Below are positions 4,310-7,959 of a DNA stretch of 7,959 nucleotides, piece after piece. The notes under the pieces were generated by a model. The model was not told the DNA's origin, did not search any database, and worked only from the letters and a program-made list of their open reading frames with translations. The stretch is from contig CANQSW010000063.1 in the NCBI GenBank assembly GCA_947626615.1, positions 1-7,959 on the forward strand. Reading direction: 5' to 3'. The DNA is from an uncultured Peptococcaceae bacterium. Lineage in GTDB: Bacteria > Bacillota > Dehalobacteriia > UBA4068 > UBA4997. The position numbers and the translations under genes were made by a program. Every line of letters starts with the position of its first letter. Position 1 is the stretch's first letter.

Positions 4310-5224
4310 TCAAAGCTCGCGCAGATCGTAGGGCGTGGTCTGATAAACGTAATAGTTCAGCCAGTTGGTGAAAAGCAGCTGGCCGTGCGCCCGCCAATGG
4401 TTCACCGGCTTCTGCTCCGGGTCGTCGTTCGGGAAGTAATTGAACGGCACTTTAACGTCCATGCCCTTGCCCAGATCGCGGACGTATTCGTCGCGCAGGG
4501 TGTAGAGGTCGTATTCCGAATGGCCGCTCACGAAGAATTGCCGGTTGTCGTGGTCGCTGACGATATGTATGCCGGCCTGCGGCGAGACTGAAAGTATCCG
4601 CAGGTCTTTGATCTTGGCGATAGCCTCCGGGTCGGATTCCGTGTGGCGGGAATGTGGCGCGAAGTATTCCTCGTCGAAGCCGCGGAAGAGGCGGGCCCTG
4701 GGGTTCAACATATAATGGCTGTAAACGCCGGAGAGCTTGCTCGGCAGCTGGCGCTTCGGCACGCCGTAGTGATAATAGAGCCCGGCCTGCGCCGCCCAGC
4801 AGATGTGCATGGTGCTGTGCGAGTGGGTCTTGGTCCATTCCATGATACGGCAAAGCTCCGGCCAGTATTCCACCTCTTCAAAGGCCATATTTTCCACCGG
4901 CGCGCCGGTGATGATAACGCCGTCGAAGTTTTCGTCCAGAATATCGTCCACGGTGTGATAGAACGTCGTCAGATGCTCCTCGGAGGTATTTCTGGCGGAA
5001 TAGCTTTTCGTGTGGATAAGCGAAACTTCGATCTGCAGCGGCGTGTTGGCCAGGCAGCGCAGGATCTGCGTTTCCGTGGCGATCTTGGTGGGCATAAGGT
5101 TGACCAGAGCGATCTTCAAGGGGCGGATATCCTGCGTCAGCGCGCGCGTTTCCGTCATAACGAATATATGCTCGCTCTCCAATATCGGGCGGGCCGGCAG
5201 GTCGTTGGGTATTTTGATAGGCAT
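4310..5224 (-). CDS. metA: Homoserine O-acetyltransferase (MetA/HTS family)
   Basis: A full-length 304-residue cytosolic enzyme that activates homoserine in methionine synthesis. Numbering matches E. coli MetA exactly: nucleophile Cys142 (HICWAAQAG), His235 and Glu237 (SGHSEYD), with VNLMPTK at 41-47 and YFPNDDP near 263-269. Residue 111 is Glu (GAPVENMAF). In this family Glu at 111 goes with acetyl-CoA and Gly (as in E. coli) with succinyl-CoA, so the product is predicted to be O-acetylhomoserine, despite common annotation as a succinyltransferase. AAGGAG lies 9 bases before the ATG. It is a single-gene unit; no metB, metY or metH lies nearby. The predicted leader of about 45 bases has no room for a SAM-I riboswitch or T-box. 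Confidence 0.97.
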   Translation of the reverse strand: MPIKIPNDLPARPILESEHIFVMTETRALTQDIRPLKIALVNLMPTKIATETQILRCLANTPLQIEVSLIHTKSYSARNTSEEHLTTFYHTVDDILDENFDGVIITGAPVENMAFEEVEYWPELCRIMEWTKTHSHSTMHICWAAQAGLYYHYGVPKRQLPSKLSGVYSHYMLNPRARLFRGFDEEYFAPHSRHTESDPEAIAKIKDLRILSVSPQAGIHIVSDHDNRQFFVSGHSEYDLYTLRDEYVRDLGKGMDVKVPFNYFPNDDPEQKPVNHWRAHGQLLFTNWLNYYVYQTTPYDLREL

Positions 5225-5274
5225 ATGATATAGCTCCTTGCAAAAAACTTAACAAAAGCCGAGTTAATTAGTCT

Positions 5275-5303
5275 ATAATAATACAAAGCGCCCGATTTGT
5301 CAA
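5275..5303 (-). promoter_or_regulatory. metA: Promoter of metA
   Basis: On the minus strand there is a perfect -35 TTGACA (5303-5298), a 17-base spacer and a -10 TATTAT (5280-5275). The predicted start is near 5268, giving a leader of about 44 bases. Its -35 is 10 bases from the -35 of the divergent ABC promoter. Confidence 0.85.
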
Positions 5304-5313
5304 TCAAAACGGC

Positions 5314-5341
5314 TTGCAAATAAAAAATTCTCTGCTATAAT
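5314..5341 (+). promoter_or_regulatory. Promoter of the ABC exporter operon with extended -10
   Basis: TTGCAA (5314-5319), a 16-base spacer and a perfect TATAAT (5336-5341) preceded by TGC. The start would be near 5348. The leader contains GGGGAAGTGA (5362-5371), a fair ribosome site 6 bases before the ATG at 5378. Confidence 0.82.
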
Positions 5342-5377
5342 AGCCGGTAAAGAGTTCTGCTGGGGAAGTGAGAAAAG

Positions 5378-7120
5378 ATGTCGAAAAAGCTGCTCGCCTG
5401 TATGCGGGGATATAAGCTGGCCGCCGTGGCCACGCCCCTTTGCATCATCGGCGAGGTAGTCATGGATATTCTGATACCGCTGGTCATGGCCGCGATCATC
5501 AATAACGGCATGGCCGGCGGCGACGTGCCGTATATCTGCCAAATGGGCGCGCTGATGCTGGGGCTGGCCGTCTGCTCGCTGGTCTCGGGCGTGCTGGCCG
5601 GGCGTTTTGCGGCGTTAGCCGGCATGGGCTTTGCCAAAAATATCCGCACGGCGCTGTTTGAGCATATCCAGGAGTTTTCTTTCCGCTGTCTGGATAAATT
5701 CACCACCGCGTCGCTGATAACCCGGCTGACCACCGACGTTACCAACACGCAAATGGCCGTGATGATGGGCCTGCGTATGCTGTTCCGCGCGCCGCTGATG
5801 CTGATCTTCGGCGCGGCTATGGCGTTTTATATCAACCGCAGCCTGGCGCTGGTGCTGCTGGTGGTGCTGCCGATTTTAGCCGTGGCGATATTTTTGATCT
5901 TCAGTCAGGCGTTTCCGCGCTTTCAGCTGATGATGGATAAATACGACGCGCTGAACGTCCGCACGCAGGAAAATCTTACGGCGATCCGCGTGGTCAAAGC
6001 GTTCGTGCGCGGCGATTATGAGACGGAGATATTCGGCAAAAGCGTCGACGAGCTGCAAGCGGCCTCGTTCCGCGCCGAAAGCCTGATGATAACGGCCATG
6101 CCGGTCATGCAGCTGATGATGTACGGCTGTATGCTGGCGGTGGCGTGGTTCGGCGGGCGGCAGATAATCGCCGGCGATATGCTGGTGGGCGACCTGATGA
6201 GCTTCATCAGCTATATCTCGCAGATACTGATGTCCGTTATGATGATAGCGATGATCTCCGTCAACCTGATACTTTCCCGCGCGTCGATCAAGCGTATCTC
6301 CGAGGTGCTGGACGAACCGCTCGACCTGACCGAGCCGGAGCAGCCGCAGCCGACGGCGGCCAAAGCCGATATACGGTTTGAAAACGTCAGCTTCGCGTAT
6401 AACGCGGGCGGCAGCGCGGCGGAAAACGTGCTCTCCGATATAAATTTGACGATAAACGCGGGCGAGACGGTCGGTATCATCGGCGGCACGGGCAGCGGCA
6501 AATCCACGCTGGTGCAGCTGATACCCCGGCTCTACGACGTTACGGCCGGGCGCGTGCTGGTGGGCGGCGTGGACGTGCGGGAGCAAAGCCTGACGGAGCT
6601 CCGCGCCAGAGTCGGCATGGTGCTGCAAAAGAACCTGCTGTTTTCCGGCACCATTGCCGAAAACCTGCGCTGGGGCAAGCCGGACGCCACGCAGGCGGAG
6701 CTTGAGGCGGCCTGCCGTCAGGCGGCGGCGCACGATTTTATCATGAGCTTTCCGGCTGGCTATGACACCGTGCTGGGGCAGGGCGGCGTCAACCTCTCCG
6801 GCGGGCAGAAGCAGCGCCTGACCATTGCCCGCGCCCTGCTGAAGCGGCCGGAGATTATCATTATGGACGACAGCACCAGCGCCGTGGATACCGCGACCGA
6901 CAATATTATCCACCGCGCTTTGCAGGAGGAGCTGCGCGGCACTACCACTATCATCGTGGCGCAGCGCATCAGCTCGGTGATACATTCCGATAAGATAGTG
7001 GTGCTGGACGACGGGAAGATTTCCGCCGTCGGAACGCACGAGGAGCTGTTGGCTTCCAGCCAAATATATCAGGAGGTCTATTATTCGCAGCAAAAAGGGG
7101 GCGAGGACGATGCCGCGTAG
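5378..7120 (+). CDS. ABC exporter subunit with fused permease and ATPase, degenerate catalytic site (heterodimeric type)
   Basis: The 580-residue half-transporter has a membrane domain with about six helices over residues ~12-300, then an ATPase domain from ~330. Motifs: Walker A GGTGSGKST (369-377), Q-loop Gln417, signature LSGGQ (473-477), Walker B IIIMD (493-497), D-loop SAVD (501-504). The residue after Walker B is Asp498 instead of the catalytic Glu, and the switch position is Gln529 (VAQR) instead of His. This double change is the hallmark of the degenerate-site subunit in heterodimeric exporters such as TM287/288, LmrCD and BmrCD. It should pair with the next gene, whose start overlaps this stop by 11 bases. 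Such pairs export drugs, lipids or peptides; the substrate is not evident here. Length is normal for the family. Confidence 0.95.
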   Translation: MSKKLLACMRGYKLAAVATPLCIIGEVVMDILIPLVMAAIINNGMAGGDVPYICQMGALMLGLAVCSLVSGVLAGRFAALAGMGFAKNIRTALFEHIQEFSFRCLDKFTTASLITRLTTDVTNTQMAVMMGLRMLFRAPLMLIFGAAMAFYINRSLALVLLVVLPILAVAIFLIFSQAFPRFQLMMDKYDALNVRTQENLTAIRVVKAFVRGDYETEIFGKSVDELQAASFRAESLMITAMPVMQLMMYGCMLAVAWFGGRQIIAGDMLVGDLMSFISYISQILMSVMMIAMISVNLILSRASIKRISEVLDEPLDLTEPEQPQPTAAKADIRFENVSFAYNAGGSAAENVLSDINLTINAGETVGIIGGTGSGKSTLVQLIPRLYDVTAGRVLVGGVDVREQSLTELRARVGMVLQKNLLFSGTIAENLRWGKPDATQAELEAACRQAAAHDFIMSFPAGYDTVLGQGGVNLSGGQKQRLTIARALLKRPEIIIMDDSTSAVDTATDNIIHRALQEELRGTTTIIVAQRISSVIHSDKIVVLDDGKISAVGTHEELLASSQIYQEVYYSQQKGGEDDAA

Positions 7121-7959
7121 GTATAAAGGCACAGCCCGCCCCAACGACGTCAAAGGCACGCTGAAGCGTCTGCTGCGTTATCTCGCGCCGCAGAAGCTGC
7201 GCCTGCTGCTGGTGATGCCGGCCATATTCGTCTCCTCGGCGGCGGCCGTGGCGGGCAGCTATTTTCTGAAGCCGCTGTTCAATAACTACGTCGTGCCGTT
7301 CATCGGGCAGAAAGACCCCGATCTTTCCGGCTTTATACGCCTGATGACGCTGATGGCAGTCATCTATCTGGCCGGCGCGGCGGCCACCTATTTGTATAAC
7401 CGTCTGATGGTGGTGGTGGCCACCAAAACGCTGGCCGTTATCCGCAAGGATATGTTCGCGCATATGCAGAAGCTGCCGCTGGCGTTCTTCGACACTCACC
7501 CCCACGGCGAGTTGATGAGCCGCTATACCAGCGATACCGACGCTCTGCACGACGCGCTTTCCATGGCGCTGCCTTCGCTGCTTTCCTGCTCGGTCACGAT
7601 AATCGGCGTGTTCGGCGCGATGCTGCTTTTAAGCCCGCTGTTGACGCTGCTGATCATCGCCATGCTGGTCGTGATGTTTATCGTCGTAAAATTGATCGGC
7701 AAGAGAAGCGCGTATTACTTCCAGCAACAGCAAAAGGCGATTGGCCGCGTCAACGGCTATATCGAAGAGATGATCGAGGGGCAGAAGGTCGTGCGCGTGT
7801 TCGGCCATGAGGGCGAGGCGGCCAAAGAGTTCGCCGGGCTGAACGAGGCGCTCTGCCATGCCTCTACCAACGCCAACACGTTCGCCAATATACTTATGCC
7901 CGTCATCATGAATCTCTCTTACGTCAACTACGCGCTGACGGCGGTGCTGGGCGCGGTGC
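7110..7959 (+). CDS. ABC exporter partner subunit (fused permease-ATPase), 3' end outside window
   Basis: The frame is open to the window end and shows 283 residues, all within the membrane domain. It starts at the ATG at 7110, 11 bases inside the previous gene, after GGGGGCGAGG, so translation is probably coupled. Hydrophobic segments lie near residues 30-55, 78-95, 150-180 and 260-283. FFDTHPHGELMSRYTSDTDAL (after residue 125) and GYIEEMIEGQKVVRVFGHE (around 217-235) are typical of the cytoplasmic loops of type IV ABC exporters of the YfiC/LmrD/TM288 kind. The ATPase domain, where a normal Glu and His would be expected, is outside the window. The basic N terminus (MPRRYKG) precedes an amphipathic elbow helix. 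Confidence 0.93.
   Translation, partial: MPRRYKGTARPNDVKGTLKRLLRYLAPQKLRLLLVMPAIFVSSAAAVAGSYFLKPLFNNYVVPFIGQKDPDLSGFIRLMTLMAVIYLAGAAATYLYNRLMVVVATKTLAVIRKDMFAHMQKLPLAFFDTHPHGELMSRYTSDTDALHDALSMALPSLLSCSVTIIGVFGAMLLLSPLLTLLIIAMLVVMFIVVKLIGKRSAYYFQQQQKAIGRVNGYIEEMIEGQKVVRVFGHEGEAAKEFAGLNEALCHASTNANTFANILMPVIMNLSYVNYALTAVLGAV

Noticed and set aside
5876..7159. 427-residue open frame on the minus strand opposite the ABC exporter gene
   Set aside because: It is antisense to a gene with full ABC motifs. The predicted product is rich in His, Arg and Gln, as frames opposite GC-rich genes usually are, and shows no family motif.

Overview
This window looks like chromosomal DNA of a moderately GC-rich member of the Bacillota (Firmicutes). 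The signs are a PcrA-type helicase with the C-terminal Tudor-like domain, strong AAGGAGG-type ribosome binding sites, canonical sigma-A-like promoters (often with an extended TGn -10), frequent ATA isoleucine codons in otherwise GC-rich genes, and a MetA whose specificity residue is the acetyl-CoA type. A Negativicutes-like host is a guess from style and gene content; nothing in the window proves it. No phage genes, transposase, CRISPR array or large operon of unknown genes is present.

Layout. (1) 1-1509: 3' two thirds of pcrA (+), ending at a symmetric terminator that can also serve the convergent gene. (2) 1590-2717: an accessory-looking pair transcribed divergently from a 183-bp promoter region. 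Leftward is a 113-residue PAS-like protein with a Cys-Cys...His-x-Gly-Cys cluster. Rightward is a class III (NmFic-like) Fic AMP-transferase with its own inhibitory helix. A 27-bp identical repeat containing an inverted repeat lies on either side of fic. (3) 2778-3053: tRNA-Val(CAC) and tRNA-Ser(CGA) in one leftward unit with its own promoter and a strong terminator. (4) 3072-3599: PAP2-family phosphatase (-), probably a lipid or undecaprenyl pyrophosphate phosphatase. (5) 3609-3898: noncoding, GC-rich with palindromes. (6) 3899-4216: a small disordered orphan protein (+), then a shared hairpin terminator. (7) 4310-5224: metA (-), homoserine O-acetyltransferase by residue Glu111. (8) 5378 to the end: two overlapping ABC exporter subunits (+). 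The first carries a degenerate ATPase site (Asp in place of the catalytic Glu, Gln in place of the switch His), as in heterodimeric exporters. The second is cut by the window end in its membrane domain.

Most genes are single transcription units with their own promoter and terminator; only the tRNA pair and the ABC pair are clearly co-transcribed. metA and the ABC operon start from back-to-back promoters whose -35 boxes are 10 bp apart. The most unusual parts are the fic/PAS locus with its flanking repeats and the orphan small gene. I see no strong case for a wholly new multi-gene system.
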